64,000 nt of DNA from CAZCEC01 sp964497615 (GTDB lineage: Bacteria; Chloroflexota; Anaerolineae; Anaerolineales; UBA6663): assembly GCA_964497615.1 (NCBI GenBank), contig CAZCEC010000020.1, positions 1-64,000 of the forward strand, given 5' to 3'. A program made the translations under genes and the position numbers. Shown piece by piece: positions 23,824-33,665 of the stretch; position 1 is the first letter of the stretch; each line of letters opens with the position of its first letter. A model generated the notes under the pieces. It was given only the letters and a program-made list of their open reading frames with translations, searched no databases and was not told the DNA's origin.

Positions 23824-24768
23824 CTAGAAGCTCGCCAACTGCCGCAGCACGCTCACATACCCGGCCTGCATTGCGCGCGCCTGCGCCTGCTCCGCGCCCG
23901 TCCGCCGCATCTGCCGCCACTGCCACAGCCCCACCCGCACCAGCGCCGCCAGCGCGATGATGATCTTTAGCGCCCCCACCCGCCACTGCGCCGGCCCAGC
24001 GTGCTTGCGGTAGAACTGGCAGTAACTGCGGTAGAACTCCGGCAGATTGCGCCGCGGGTTCTGGTTCATGCTGTGCTCCCCCAGGTGGACGATGCTGACC
24101 TCCGGGTAATACATCACCCGCCACCCCTGCTGCCGCGCCCGGAAGCACCAATCCGTCTCCTCCAGGAACAGAAAGAAACGGTCATCCAGCCCGCCCACCC
24201 CGTCCCACGCCGCCCGCCGGATCAGCAGGCACGCCCCCAGCAAGTGATCCACCTCGCGCGGCTGCGCCAGCTCCCCCGGCAGATACTCGCTCAACCGCGC
24301 CAGCGGCAGCCCCGGCACCTTCCACAAGTACAGCGCGTCGCTCGACGCCATCGCCAGCCCCGGATACCCGCGCCAGGCCGACCGCTGCCAGCTTCCATCC
24401 GCGTTCAGCAGCCGCGGTCCCACCGCCGCCGCCTGCGGGTTCGCCTCCGCGAACTGCGCCAGCGCCGCCACCGCCCCGGCGGGCACGATCGTATCCGGGT
24501 TCAGCAGCAGCAAGTAGTGCCCCGAAGCCTGCGCCGCGGCCAGGTTGTTGGCCCCAGCAAAGCCCAGGTTGCGTTCGCTGGCAATCAGCTTCACCCACGG
24601 ATACTGGGCGCGCAGCAGGTCCCGGCTGTGATCGGTCGAGGCATTGTCCACCACCCACACCTCCACCGGCGGGGCGGGGGGCTGCGCCCTCAGGCTGTCC
24701 AGGCAGGCCGGCAGCACCGTGGCGGCGTTCCAATTGACGATGACGACCGAAAGCGCGGGGTAATTCAT
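23824..24768 (-). CDS. Glycosyltransferase family 2, rhamnosyltransferase-like
   Basis: This is a 314-residue GT-A enzyme with SVVIVNWNA, WVVDNASTDHS, NLGFAGANN, LLLLNPDT as the metal site and FFLFLEETDWCFRARQQGW near residue 205. Together these place it in the rhamnosyltransferase-like GT2 group. A C-terminal hydrophobic stretch near 270-285 may touch the membrane. It is one of four GTs of this ETDWC/EYDWC type in the locus (16322, 23824, 24788 and 28102), so it probably arose by duplication in the family. Confidence 0.9.
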   Translation of the reverse strand: MNYPALSVVIVNWNAATVLPACLDSLRAQPPAPPVEVWVVDNASTDHSRDLLRAQYPWVKLIASERNLGFAGANNLAAAQASGHYLLLLNPDTIVPAGAVAALAQFAEANPQAAAVGPRLLNADGSWQRSAWRGYPGLAMASSDALYLWKVPGLPLARLSEYLPGELAQPREVDHLLGACLLIRRAAWDGVGGLDDRFFLFLEETDWCFRARQQGWRVMYYPEVSIVHLGEHSMNQNPRRNLPEFYRSYCQFYRKHAGPAQWRVGALKIIIALAALVRVGLWQWRQMRRTGAEQAQARAMQAGYVSVLRQLASF

Positions 24769-24787
24769 GGCGGGTTTGGCCCTGCCG

Positions 24788-25741
24788 CTAGCGGAGCGGG
24801 ACCAGGCAGGCGCGCACCAGCGCGCGTTCCTGCTCGGCGCGCCGCTGCCAGCGCGGCCGGTCGGTCCGGGCCGGCAGGCCCTGCAAAACCAGCCAGGCCA
24901 GCAGCCGCAGCCCGCCCAGGGTCAGCAGTCCCAGCCGCAGCCCGCCCGCCGCCCACGGGCCGTAGTGCTGCGCGAAGAACCGCAGCTTGCCCTCATACAG
25001 CAGGGCATAGGTCTGCACCGAACGCTGCTGGCTGCTGGCGCCCGCGTGGTGCACAATCTCCACCCTCGGCAGATACCACACCGGCCAGCCGCCGCGCCCC
25101 AGCCGCCAGCACCAGTCCGTCTCTTCGCTGTACAGGAAGTAGCGCTCGTCCATCAGCCCCACCTCGTCCATCGCCGCCCGGCGCACGATCAGCGCCGCCC
25201 CCGCCACCCAATCCACCGGCCGGGCCTGCTCGCTGGCCTGGGGCCGCGGGCTGGGCGCATAGGGCCCCTGCCACCAACGCGCCGTCCCGGTCAGCAGGGC
25301 CAGCTCGGAGAGCAGCGTCGGAAACCGCGCATACGAAGCCTGGAAGCTCCCGTCCGGGTTGAGCAGCTTCGGGCCAGCCGCCCCGGCCCGCGGGTGCTCG
25401 TCCATGAACCGCGCCATCGCCGTCAGCGCGCCGGGCGTCGCCTCCGCGTCGCTGTTCAGCAGCAGCGCATACCGGCCGCGGCTCTGGCGCAGGCCCAGGT
25501 TGTTCGCGGCCGCGAAGCCGCGGTTAGTGGCGTTTTCGATCAGGTGCGCCTGGGGAAAACGTTCGCGCACCATGGCCGGGCTGCCGTCGGCCGAGGCATT
25601 GTCCACCACCCACACATCGAATGGTCCATCGGGCGGCTGAGCATAGATTGAGTCCAGGCACGCCCTCAGCAGCTCGCGGGTATTCCAACTCACGACGATG
25701 ACGCTGACGAGCGGCGCGGCCGCCTCCGCGGCGCCTGTCAT
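24788..25741 (-). CDS. Glycosyltransferase family 2, rhamnosyltransferase-like
   Basis: This 317-residue GT-A enzyme has VSVIVVSWNTREL, DVWVVDNASADGS, NRGFAAANN, LLLNSDAEATPGAL as the metal site and YFLYSEETDWCWRLGRGGW. The C-terminus has a hydrophobic segment (LLTLGGLRLLAWLVL). The ATG at 25741 overlaps the upstream stop (ATGA). I discarded 44 residues of upstream open frame because they lie wholly inside the upstream gene. It probably adds a deoxyhexose to the growing unit; the sugar is not determinable. Confidence 0.9.
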   Translation of the reverse strand: MTGAAEAAAPLVSVIVVSWNTRELLRACLDSIYAQPPDGPFDVWVVDNASADGSPAMVRERFPQAHLIENATNRGFAAANNLGLRQSRGRYALLLNSDAEATPGALTAMARFMDEHPRAGAAGPKLLNPDGSFQASYARFPTLLSELALLTGTARWWQGPYAPSPRPQASEQARPVDWVAGAALIVRRAAMDEVGLMDERYFLYSEETDWCWRLGRGGWPVWYLPRVEIVHHAGASSQQRSVQTYALLYEGKLRFFAQHYGPWAAGGLRLGLLTLGGLRLLAWLVLQGLPARTDRPRWQRRAEQERALVRACLVPLR

Positions 25742-27153
25742 GCCGGGCCGGCGGGGCGCTCCGCGGCGTTCTTCAGATGCTCCACGGCGGCCAGCCCGCC
25801 CAGGAACAGCCACGGCAGAAAGCTGGACCGGAAGCCGGCGATGCCGATGTTGTAGACGAACGGCAGGAACCAATCGCCCAGCACGCCCGACATCAGCATG
25901 CCCACCAGGCCCGCCAGGCAGGCATTCACATAGCCGGCTTCAAACCCGCTCAGACGGCGCGCGCGCAGCTTCAGGCCGGTCCGCGTCACCGCCACCGCGA
26001 ACCATCCGAAGAAGAACAGCCCCAGCAGGCCGGTCTGCGCGATCAAGTCAACATACTGGTTGTGCGAATTGAACCGCACGTACCAGCCCAGGATGGCGTA
26101 CAGCGGGGTGTAGTAGTAATAGTTCGCCGGACCGACGCCCAGCAGCGGATTGGCCCGGACGATCTCGACCAGGATATCGATGGCCGCCGAGCGCGTGAGC
26201 AGGCTGTACTGATTCCCTTCCAGCACGATGGCTTGGAGTTGGGGCCAAAACAGCACCGCGCCGACGCCGGCCGCTGCCACCGCCACGATCCCCAGCCTCG
26301 GCCAGCGTAAGAACAGCAGCACGCCGATCGTGCCTGTCACCGGAATCCAGCCCGATGCCCAACTGCGTAACTCCCCCGTCAGCGTCACATACAGGATAAG
26401 CGCACTGATGCCAATCAGCAGTGCCCGCTGCCAGTGCTTCAGTTCACTGTTGAACAGGCCCTGACCCAGCGCCAGGGCGACCAGCCAGGTGTACAGCATG
26501 CTCCCGTTCGCGCCGAACGAATAGTAGCCATACAGGAACCCCAGGCCGGGCACCAGCACGCTGGCCAGATAGGCCGCGCCCAGGCCCACAAAGGCCGCCA
26601 CCATGTATTTCAGCCAGCGCAGGTTGTCAATCAAGTTGGCCGGCAGCAGGAACGCGCCCGCCGAAAACATGAATACGCCCAGCGCGCCCACCTGCGCCCG
26701 CACCGGCGCCTGCTGCGCGAACACCACCCACGGCAAATAGCCGCTGACGAACGACACGAGGGCCGTCAGCACCAGGCCGAACAAGGGCACGTTCATGCGC
26801 CCGGGCCGCAGGCTCACCGACCGGCTGAGCATCTGCCTCACCACCCACACGCCGATCAGCCCAGGCACCATGAGGAAGGCCAGATTGAGCGCCGTGCCGG
26901 TGCCGGTGCCCACTGCGAACGGTATGACCATCGCGGCGGGAATGATGGCCACCAGCCCGATCACCGGCTGGCGCAGCAGCAGCCAGCCCACCACCGCCAG
27001 CACCGGCACGGCCGCGTAATCCAGGTTTGGCCGGCGGCCCAGGTAGTAGGACAGGCCCAGCACCGCCGCAATGACCGCCAGGCGAAGCAACAGCTTGGGC
27101 GTGATGTGCCAGCGTTCCAGTTGCGCCGGTAAGCGGCGCCGCAGTGCCGTCAC
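25738..27153 (-). CDS. O-antigen ligase / Wzy-like polymerase
   Basis: This 471-residue integral membrane protein has about twelve helices. A large extracytoplasmic loop late in the protein includes NPLLGVGPANYYYY and FNSHNQYVDLIAQTGLLG, matching the HN-Y...E/Q-G-LG signature of the O-antigen ligase/polymerase family. Family members join lipid-linked repeat units, or ligate polymer to an acceptor, outside the membrane. The GTG at 27153 overlaps the upstream stop (GTGA) and has AAGGA seven bases upstream, which fixes the start. It is the only Wzy-type candidate here. Whether it polymerises or ligates cannot be told from sequence. Confidence 0.87.
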   Translation of the reverse strand: MTALRRRLPAQLERWHITPKLLLRLAVIAAVLGLSYYLGRRPNLDYAAVPVLAVVGWLLLRQPVIGLVAIIPAAMVIPFAVGTGTGTALNLAFLMVPGLIGVWVVRQMLSRSVSLRPGRMNVPLFGLVLTALVSFVSGYLPWVVFAQQAPVRAQVGALGVFMFSAGAFLLPANLIDNLRWLKYMVAAFVGLGAAYLASVLVPGLGFLYGYYSFGANGSMLYTWLVALALGQGLFNSELKHWQRALLIGISALILYVTLTGELRSWASGWIPVTGTIGVLLFLRWPRLGIVAVAAAGVGAVLFWPQLQAIVLEGNQYSLLTRSAAIDILVEIVRANPLLGVGPANYYYYTPLYAILGWYVRFNSHNQYVDLIAQTGLLGLFFFGWFAVAVTRTGLKLRARRLSGFEAGYVNACLAGLVGMLMSGVLGDWFLPFVYNIGIAGFRSSFLPWLFLGGLAAVEHLKNAAERPAGPA

Positions 27154-28094
27154 TCCAGTTCCTTTAGTCCTTCCCGATAGCCCCGATAAATGTAGCCGCC
27201 CACGATCCACCGCTTCAAGATGGGCGTGACCCCCGCGGCCGGCGCCACCCGGCTCAACCCGCGTTCCAGTTGCTCCATCAGCCTCAGCCCCGGCCGCCCC
27301 GACGCCATCTGGCGCACCAGCTTGCGGGCCGCCAGGCTGGGCCCATCGCGCCGCCAGTCCACCGGGTGCTTGTCTTCGAACATCGGCAGGTGCCGCGCCA
27401 GTTCCGGATGGCGGCGAAACAACTGCGCCGCGGCGCGGCTGGCGCGGTAGTAGCGCTCGGCGATGCTGGCCATCGAGCCGGCTGTGGCATCATGGTGAAT
27501 GCCCCGTCCCCGGCCGCTCCGCCACAGTGCCAGCCCCGCCTGGTGCGCCCGGTAACCGAAGTCCACATCGTCCCAGTTCGGCCACCCGCCCGTGGGGTCC
27601 TCAAATCCGCCCACCGCGTCAAAGTCCGCCGCCCGGATGCACAACAGCCCGGTCAGGCAGTCGGTAAACGGCGCCGGCTCGTCAGGCCGGATGGCGGGCG
27701 GCGCCGGGTCGCCCGGCCTCAGCAGCGTGCCCACCACCGCCGCCCGGGGATGGCTGCGCAGCGTCGCGTCCAGGGCCTTCAGGCTGTCCGGCAGCAGTTC
27801 GATGTCGTCGTCCATGAAGACGAGCGCCTCGCCCTGCGCCTGCGCCGCGCCCAGGTTGCGCGCCGCGGTTGGCCCCGCCTGCGCCTGAGTCAGGTAATTT
27901 ACCCGCCCCAGACCCGCCGATTGTACCACTTGTGCCGTCGCGGCCGTCGCGCCATCCTCCACCACGATCACTTCCCACTCGTCCGGCGGCAGGGCCTGCG
28001 CGGCCGCCGCCGCCAGGGTCTGCCGCAGCCGGTCGGCGCGGCGGTGGGTGGGGATGATGACACTGAGACGTGTGGCGGGCTGTTTCATGGGCAT
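27150..28094 (-). CDS. Glycosyltransferase family 2
   Basis: This 314-residue GT-A protein has LSVIIPTHRRADRL, VIVVEDGA, AGPTAARNLGAA, the metal-binding LVFMDDDIEL and a WPNWDDVDFGYRAHQAG acceptor-side motif. GAGG six bases before the ATG at 28094 supports this start, and a second in-frame ATG follows two codons later. Seven bases separate it from the upstream gene, and its stop overlaps the Wzy-like start. Substrate is unknown. Confidence 0.9.
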   Translation of the reverse strand: MPMKQPATRLSVIIPTHRRADRLRQTLAAAAAQALPPDEWEVIVVEDGATAATAQVVQSAGLGRVNYLTQAQAGPTAARNLGAAQAQGEALVFMDDDIELLPDSLKALDATLRSHPRAAVVGTLLRPGDPAPPAIRPDEPAPFTDCLTGLLCIRAADFDAVGGFEDPTGGWPNWDDVDFGYRAHQAGLALWRSGRGRGIHHDATAGSMASIAERYYRASRAAAQLFRRHPELARHLPMFEDKHPVDWRRDGPSLAARKLVRQMASGRPGLRLMEQLERGLSRVAPAAGVTPILKRWIVGGYIYRGYREGLKELE

Positions 28095-28101
28095 GAGCGC
28101 C

Positions 28102-29019
28102 TCACGACCGCCCGGCCAATGATACCGGCGGCGGCCCCGACCGGCCCCGCCAGAAGTCCACCACGCCGCGCCACATGGCATCGCGCAGCGGCCGCTTGTG
28201 CCGCCAGCGCGGCCGCAGGCTCCAGGCCGCCAGGGTGCGCCCCGTCTCGGCCCAGGCCGCGGCCCACGCCGTCAGCGGCGCACGGTGCTTGGCCAGGATC
28301 ATCAGCCGGTTGCGCGTCATCAGATAGATCAGCCCCGCCCGCTCGTCATGCAAGTGCTGGCCGCCCCGGTGCCACGCGTGCGCGCCCGGCGTGTGCCGCA
28401 GCCGCCAGCCGTGCGCCCGCGCCCGCAGACACCAATCCGTTTCTTCCCAATAGATGAACAGCCGGTCGTCCAGCGCCCCCAGTTGTTCAATGACGGCCCG
28501 CCGCACCAGCAGCGCGCTCCCCGAAAGCCATTCCACCTCCCGCGCCTCGCGGTATTGTCCTGCATCCACCTCGTCGAACCCGATGTGCCGCGCCCGCCAG
28601 CGGCGGCCCAACTCGCCCCCGGCCGATTGGATCACATTCGGCCGGTCGGCGTGGTAGATCATCGGCCCGGCCATGCCGATGTCGGGCTGGCTCTCGCCCT
28701 CGGCGATCAATTGCGCCAGCGCGTCGTCGGCCAGCCAGGCGTCGTCGTTGAGCACCAGCACCCACTCAGGATTGCGCTTCAGCGCCTCGCGGATGCCCGC
28801 GTTGTTGTTGCCCGCGTAGCCGCCGTTGGCCGCCAGCCCCACGCGAGTGACGGCCAGCGCCCCGCCCAGGTCCGGCAGTGCCGCGGCGCAGCCCGGCGGC
28901 TCGCACACCAACACTTCGTGGTTGGGGTAGGCATTCGCGGCCAGCGAGCGCAGGCACACCGCCAGGTCAGCCTCGCGGTCCATGCTCACCACCACCGTCA
29001 CCAGCTTGGGCCGGCTCAA
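28102..29019 (-). CDS. Glycosyltransferase family 2, rhamnosyltransferase-like
   Basis: This is a GT-A enzyme of about 305 residues with VTVVVSMDREAD, NGGYAGNNNAG, WVLVLNDDAWLADDAL as the metal site and LFIYWEETDWCLRARAHGW. The start is inferred as TTG at 29019, which overlaps the upstream stop (TTGA) and has AAAGG about ten bases upstream. A start at 29088 would add 23 residues read from within the upstream gene. The C-terminal third is Arg/Trp-rich and basic. Confidence 0.86.
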   Translation of the reverse strand: MSRPKLVTVVVSMDREADLAVCLRSLAANAYPNHEVLVCEPPGCAAALPDLGGALAVTRVGLAANGGYAGNNNAGIREALKRNPEWVLVLNDDAWLADDALAQLIAEGESQPDIGMAGPMIYHADRPNVIQSAGGELGRRWRARHIGFDEVDAGQYREAREVEWLSGSALLVRRAVIEQLGALDDRLFIYWEETDWCLRARAHGWRLRHTPGAHAWHRGGQHLHDERAGLIYLMTRNRLMILAKHRAPLTAWAAAWAETGRTLAAWSLRPRWRHKRPLRDAMWRGVVDFWRGRSGPPPVSLAGRS

Positions 29020-30380
29020 GCTGGGCCAGCCTTTGCTGGGGCGCGAACGTCCACGAGACGCGCATACAGCGCTTCCAGGGTTTTGCACTCCTCGGCCATC
29101 GTGCGCACCCGCGGCAGCCCGCCCCGCATCCGCTTAATCTGCTCCGGCCGCAGCGCCAGCGCCCGCAGGCGCTCGGCCAGCGCCTCCGCGTCCCCCGGCG
29201 GGACCAGCCAGCCGCCGGCTTCATGCTCCACGAATTCCGCCATGCCGCCCAGGTCGCTGGCGATCACGGGCCGCCCCGCTGCAAAAGCCTCCTGCGCGAT
29301 CAGGGGGTTGTTCTCGTACCACAGCGACGGCACCGCCACGACGTCCAATGCGCTGAACACCTTGGCCAGCTCGTCCCGGCCAAACTTGCCCCGGAACTTC
29401 ACACGCGGCGCGTTCCGCGCCAGCTCACGCAGCCGGTCGCCATAGGCCGGCTCCTGCTGCAAATCGCCAAAAATGTGGACCTCCAGCGGCAGTTCAGGCG
29501 CCAGCCGGGCCGCGGCCTCCACCAGCACGTGCACGCCCTTGGCCTCGGTCAGGCGGCCCGCATAGCCCACCACCACCGGCCCGCCCGGCATCTTTGGCCG
29601 CACCTGTTCGGCCCAAGCCAGGTCGTGTCCGTATGGGATCACCTGCACGCTGTGCTTCAGCCCATTCGCCGCGAACATCTCCGCCAGAAACCGCGACGGC
29701 GCGATGATGGCGTCGGCCGCCTCCAACAGCGGCAGCAGCGTCCGCTTGCGGGCGGCCATGTCCAGCGCCATGCCCCGCAGCCCGCGCCGCCGCGCCAGCC
29801 AGGGCTGCTGGCTGGCCCAGGTGAGGGCCGGCTCCAGCGCGCGCTCGGGCAGCGCCCGTGCCAATTGCCGGTACACCCCGGATGGCCGCAGCATGCACTG
29901 TAGGCACTGCCAGGCCGTGGTCTGACCGTTGCACAGCGTGCCGTCCGTCCGGCGCAGGGTGAACTGCGGGCACAGGAACCAGAAGTCGGTCAGCGTGACC
30001 GCCACCGGATATCCCGCCCGCTGCACTGCCCGCAGCGCCCCCACCGAAAGCGTGGTGGCCGAGGTCACATGCACGAGATCGGGCCGATAGGCTTCTGCCA
30101 ACTCCGCCGCCACGGCCTCGCGCTCGGGGCTGTCGAACAGTGCGCGGTTGGGGTCCGGGCCGCGCTGCCAGTTGATGTTCAGGCGGTGCACCGTCACCCC
30201 GTCGTGCACCGCCGTCTCGGTCCCGTTATACGCTTGCGGCCCCTTATCCCAGTCGCCGCCGCAAATCACCTCCACCGTATGCCCCGCCCGCGCCATCGCC
30301 CGCGCGATCCCGGCCGTGTAGTTCTCGGTCCCAGCCGTGTGGCGCGGCGGGTAGCCGTTGGCGAGGTAGAGCAGCTTCAC
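29016..30380 (-). CDS. Glycosyltransferase family 4
   Basis: This GT-B protein has 454 residues. The N-terminal domain has LLYLANGYPPRHTAGTENY. A cysteine-rich segment (LCPQ..., LCNG, then CLQC) near 140-170 is seen in a subgroup of GT4s and may bind a metal. The donor domain has VVVGYAGRLTEAKG, VPSLWYENNPLIAQEA and GRPVIASDLGGMAE. The GTG at 30380 overlaps the upstream stop. It probably transfers a hexose in the cytoplasm. Confidence 0.92.
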   Translation of the reverse strand: MKLLYLANGYPPRHTAGTENYTAGIARAMARAGHTVEVICGGDWDKGPQAYNGTETAVHDGVTVHRLNINWQRGPDPNRALFDSPEREAVAAELAEAYRPDLVHVTSATTLSVGALRAVQRAGYPVAVTLTDFWFLCPQFTLRRTDGTLCNGQTTAWQCLQCMLRPSGVYRQLARALPERALEPALTWASQQPWLARRRGLRGMALDMAARKRTLLPLLEAADAIIAPSRFLAEMFAANGLKHSVQVIPYGHDLAWAEQVRPKMPGGPVVVGYAGRLTEAKGVHVLVEAAARLAPELPLEVHIFGDLQQEPAYGDRLRELARNAPRVKFRGKFGRDELAKVFSALDVVAVPSLWYENNPLIAQEAFAAGRPVIASDLGGMAEFVEHEAGGWLVPPGDAEALAERLRALALRPEQIKRMRGGLPRVRTMAEECKTLEALYARLVDVRAPAKAGPA

Positions 30381-31570
30381 GCGGCCCCGCGGCGGGCGGC
30401 TGGCCGGCGCGGCAGCACGCTCCGCGCCAGGGCCTTCAGCGCCGTGCGCCGCTGGCCGGGCGCGCCGTGCCGCGCCGCCCGCAGGGCGAACCGCGCCGCC
30501 AAATGCCCGCGGCCCGCCAGTCGCGCCAGTTGCGCCAGGGTCAGGCTCGCCAGTCCCTGGGCGGTCTGCCGGTCGGCATTTGCGAAAGCCCCGCCAGACA
30601 TCGCTCCTTGCAGCGCCTGTTCAGCTCGCCTTAGGTCCAGGCGCTCCACCGTGCCCCGATAGCCCTTTGGCTGGTGGGCGCACGCGATCTCGTAGAAAGT
30701 GGCTGGCTCGGCCGCCAGCGCCGGCCACAGGCCCGCCGCCTCGCGCAGCTTGGCTTGCCCGGCCGCCTCCGCCCCGGTGGACATTAGCTCAATCGCGGCG
30801 TTAAAGCGCGTGTGGGCCAGCCCGCGCCGCGCCGCTGCCGGCCACGTTTCCGGCGCTCCCGCCAGCCCGGGGAAGTGCTTGCGCAGCAGCTTCTCGCGCT
30901 CGCTCTCCATATGGTTATGGCCGGTGGATAGGTTGGAGGGGTGCGTACGGTACAACACCAGCGCCTCCGGCACCCACGCGAACGTCCCCTGCCGGGCTAA
31001 CCGCCACACATAATCCCAATCCTCCACGCCGCGCAGCGCGCAGTCAAATTCCCCGCAAGCCCGCGCCGCCGCCATCCGCACCACCAACCCGGACGGGATC
31101 AACGGATTCTCCCAGGCCAGGGTCTCGCCTAGCCGCGCCGCCGCGTCATGGCTAATGACCACCTGCTGTGGCAGCGGCTGTCCGTGACTGTCCAGGTACT
31201 GCCACCCGCACGCCGCCGCAGGCGCATCCGGTGCGGCCTGCAGAGCCTTTAACATTTGTGCCAGGTAGCCGGGCCGCCACACATCGTCGGCGTCTAGAAG
31301 GGCCGCGTAATCCCCCGCCGCCTCGGCCAGTCCGGCATTGCGCGCCGCCGATGGTCCCCCGTTGGCCTGCCTCACCAGCCGAAAGCGCAGGTCCGTTAGG
31401 TAACCCTCCGCCACCAGGGCCGTGCCATCGGTCGAGCCGTCGTCCACCACCACCACTTCCCACTCAGCGATGGTCTGCCCCTGGACGCTGGCGAGCGCCG
31501 CCCCTAGGTAACGCTCGGCGTTGTAGGCTGGGATGATGACGCTAACGGCGGCGGGCGATGTCCCGTTCAT
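30377..31570 (-). CDS. Glycosyltransferase family 2 with helical C-terminal extension
   Basis: This 397-residue GT-A protein has VSVIIPAYNAERYL, VVVVDDGSTDGT, the ALLDADDVWRPGYL metal site and a VEDWDYVWRLARQG motif. The last 170 residues are Ala/Arg/Leu-rich and probably helical, with a TPR-like appearance, like the other long GT2s of this array. The ATG at 31570 overlaps the upstream stop. The ExDWDYxxR motif puts it in the group that includes capsular GT2s. Confidence 0.9.
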   Translation of the reverse strand: MNGTSPAAVSVIIPAYNAERYLGAALASVQGQTIAEWEVVVVDDGSTDGTALVAEGYLTDLRFRLVRQANGGPSAARNAGLAEAAGDYAALLDADDVWRPGYLAQMLKALQAAPDAPAAACGWQYLDSHGQPLPQQVVISHDAAARLGETLAWENPLIPSGLVVRMAAARACGEFDCALRGVEDWDYVWRLARQGTFAWVPEALVLYRTHPSNLSTGHNHMESEREKLLRKHFPGLAGAPETWPAAARRGLAHTRFNAAIELMSTGAEAAGQAKLREAAGLWPALAAEPATFYEIACAHQPKGYRGTVERLDLRRAEQALQGAMSGGAFANADRQTAQGLASLTLAQLARLAGRGHLAARFALRAARHGAPGQRRTALKALARSVLPRRPAARRGAA

Positions 31571-32499
31571 TTCGACATGGTGTGCTGTGGCGCGGCCGGC
31601 CCGCGGCGGCCGCGCCAGCGTCTCATCAACCGGCGGCCCACCAGCGCCTCCGCCGCCAGCGAGAGCACCCCTCGGTTGCGCAGCCAGCGCGGATCGCGGG
31701 CCAACCCACGAGCTAGGCATCGTCGCGAGCGGTCATGCGCGGCGTCGGCGTGGGCGGCGAATGCCTCCTCAATATCGGCGGCGGCGACTTGCCGTTGATA
31801 GGCGAACCATCCAATGCCCAGCACTTCGCGCCGGGCGCGCGCGGCCACCCGCAGCGACTCGTACGCGCCGTAGCTGCGGCCGGTCAGGTTGCCGGCGTGC
31901 AGCCGGTGATTGAAATAGCGCCCTGGCAGAAACGCCATCTTGGCGGCCTTGAAGACCCGCACCCAATACTGCACATCTTCCGCCATGACGTAGTCCACGT
32001 CGTACTCGCCCACCTGCGCCGCCACCGTCCGCCGATAGAGAAAGCAGTGGCCGACGCAGTTCGTCCAATACAATTCCTCCGGCGGCCCCAGCGTCGCGTC
32101 CCGCACGAATTGGCCCGCCTCATCCACGAAGGCAAAGCTGGCATATGCCAGCCCCACCGTGGGGTTGTCCGTCAAGCAGCGCGCCAGGTATTCGATGGCC
32201 GTTGGCTCATACCAATCGTCATCCTGCGTCCAGGTGAAGAAATCGCCCCGCGCCTGCGCAAAGCCGAGGTTGAGCGCCCCCGGCAGCCGCCCGCTGTTGC
32301 CCGGCTGATGCACCACACGGAGGCGCTCGTCGTCTAGCGCAGCGACGATGTCCAGCGTGCCATCGGTCGAGCCGCCATCCACCACAATCACTTCCAGGTT
32401 CGCGTAGCTCTGCCGCAGGCAGCTTTCGATGGACTGCTGTATGTATCGGCTGCCGTTCAGCGTGGGCAGCACGATGCTCACCAGCGGGCCGCCGCTCAT
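31567..32499 (-). CDS. Glycosyltransferase family 2 with DPRWLRNRG tail
   Basis: This 310-residue GT-A protein has VSIVLPTLNGSRYI, VIVVDGGSTDGT, a TWTQDDDWYEPTAI metal site and VMAEDVQYWVRVFKAA near 195. Near the C-terminus it carries DPRWLRNRGVLSL, a tail motif shared with four other GT2s in this locus and not part of the catalytic fold. The ATG at 32499 overlaps the upstream stop (ATGA). Confidence 0.9.
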   Translation of the reverse strand: MSGGPLVSIVLPTLNGSRYIQQSIESCLRQSYANLEVIVVDGGSTDGTLDIVAALDDERLRVVHQPGNSGRLPGALNLGFAQARGDFFTWTQDDDWYEPTAIEYLARCLTDNPTVGLAYASFAFVDEAGQFVRDATLGPPEELYWTNCVGHCFLYRRTVAAQVGEYDVDYVMAEDVQYWVRVFKAAKMAFLPGRYFNHRLHAGNLTGRSYGAYESLRVAARARREVLGIGWFAYQRQVAAADIEEAFAAHADAAHDRSRRCLARGLARDPRWLRNRGVLSLAAEALVGRRLMRRWRGRRGPAAPQHTMSK

Positions 32500-33665
32500 G
32501 TCGTCGCGGGCAGGCGGCGCAGCGCCCGCCGCAGGCAATAGGCCAGCACCCCTCGGTTCGCCAGCCAGCGCGGGTCCAGCCGCAGCGCGGCCCGCAGCCG
32601 CCGGCCCGCCTGGTCGCTCGTCCCGCCTCGCGCCAGCCGGAAGAACGCCGCCATCTCCGCCCGCGCCAGCGCCCGCCGCCACGCCCCCTCGTCAGACCTC
32701 ATCCCCGGCGGCATGTGGCCCATCACCAGGGCCCGGTGCGCGGCTTCGTCCGCCTCGCCGCCCACCGGCGCGGCCAGCAGCAGGTCCAGCAGCTTCTCGC
32801 GGCGTGCGCCCGCCAGGTCCGGGTCATGGCGCAGGGCGGCTTCCAAATAGCCCCGCCCCGCCTCCGGCTGCCCCGCCCGGAACGCCCGCTGCGCGAACAC
32901 CGCCTGCACCCAGCCCAGCGCCTGCCCGCGCAGTGCCGCGATATGCCTCGGCAGCCCCCCGCTTTCGAACACCTTCTCCACGGCCCCCATGGAGCCTGCC
33001 GCGTGCTGCGCCAATCCCCGCATCGAATTTTCCGCGTGCTGGCGGTAGCGGCACACGTTCCGCCGCACCCACGCCATCGGTGCGCCCGCCTGCGCCAGCC
33101 GCAGGAACAGGTCCCAGTCCTCGGCGATCTCGCACGCCGGATCGAACCCGCCCAGCCGCGCGAACCATTCCCGCCGCACCATCACGGCCCCCGGCATCCC
33201 CAGGCAGTTGAACAGCCAGCCGCTCAGGCTCAGGTCGCTTTCTTCCCAGGGCCGCCGCTCCCCCAGGCGCTTCCCCTGCTCGTCAACGTACTCATATCCG
33301 CCCAGGGTGAGCGCCGCGTGCTCATTCCGCATCACGGCCACGTGTGCCCCCAGCGCGCCCGGCAGCAGTTCATCATCCGAGTCGAGAAAGGCCAGCCATT
33401 CTCCCCTGGCCTCTGCCGCCCCCCGGTTGCGCGCCCGCGACCGGCCCTGGTTGCCCTGCCGCACCCAGCGCACCCGCGCGTCGGCCGCATACCCCGCCAT
33501 CACCTTTGGCGTGCCGTCCGTCGAGCCGTCATCCACGACGATCACTTCAACGGCCGGCCCCTCCTGCGCCAGCCCGCTGGCAATCGCCGCCGGCAAGTAG
33601 CCCGCCCGGTTGTACGTGGGGATGATGATGCTGACGGCTGGCGCTTCAGCGGCCATGCGCCTCAT
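32496..33665 (-). CDS. Glycosyltransferase family 2 with DPRWLANRG tail
   Basis: This is a GT-A protein of about 389 residues with VSIIIPTYNRAGYL, VIVVDDGSTDGT, WLAFLDSDDELLPGAL and CEIAEDWDLFLRLAQAG. A helical C-terminal domain of about 150 residues ends with DPRWLANRGVLAY. The start is either 33665 or the ATG three codons later at 33656; both overlap the upstream GT4 by under 21 bases. The catalytic part fits a capsular or rhamnan GT2; the donor is unknown. Confidence 0.9.
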   Translation of the reverse strand: MRRMAAEAPAVSIIIPTYNRAGYLPAAIASGLAQEGPAVEVIVVDDGSTDGTPKVMAGYAADARVRWVRQGNQGRSRARNRGAAEARGEWLAFLDSDDELLPGALGAHVAVMRNEHAALTLGGYEYVDEQGKRLGERRPWEESDLSLSGWLFNCLGMPGAVMVRREWFARLGGFDPACEIAEDWDLFLRLAQAGAPMAWVRRNVCRYRQHAENSMRGLAQHAAGSMGAVEKVFESGGLPRHIAALRGQALGWVQAVFAQRAFRAGQPEAGRGYLEAALRHDPDLAGARREKLLDLLLAAPVGGEADEAAHRALVMGHMPPGMRSDEGAWRRALARAEMAAFFRLARGGTSDQAGRRLRAALRLDPRWLANRGVLAYCLRRALRRLPATT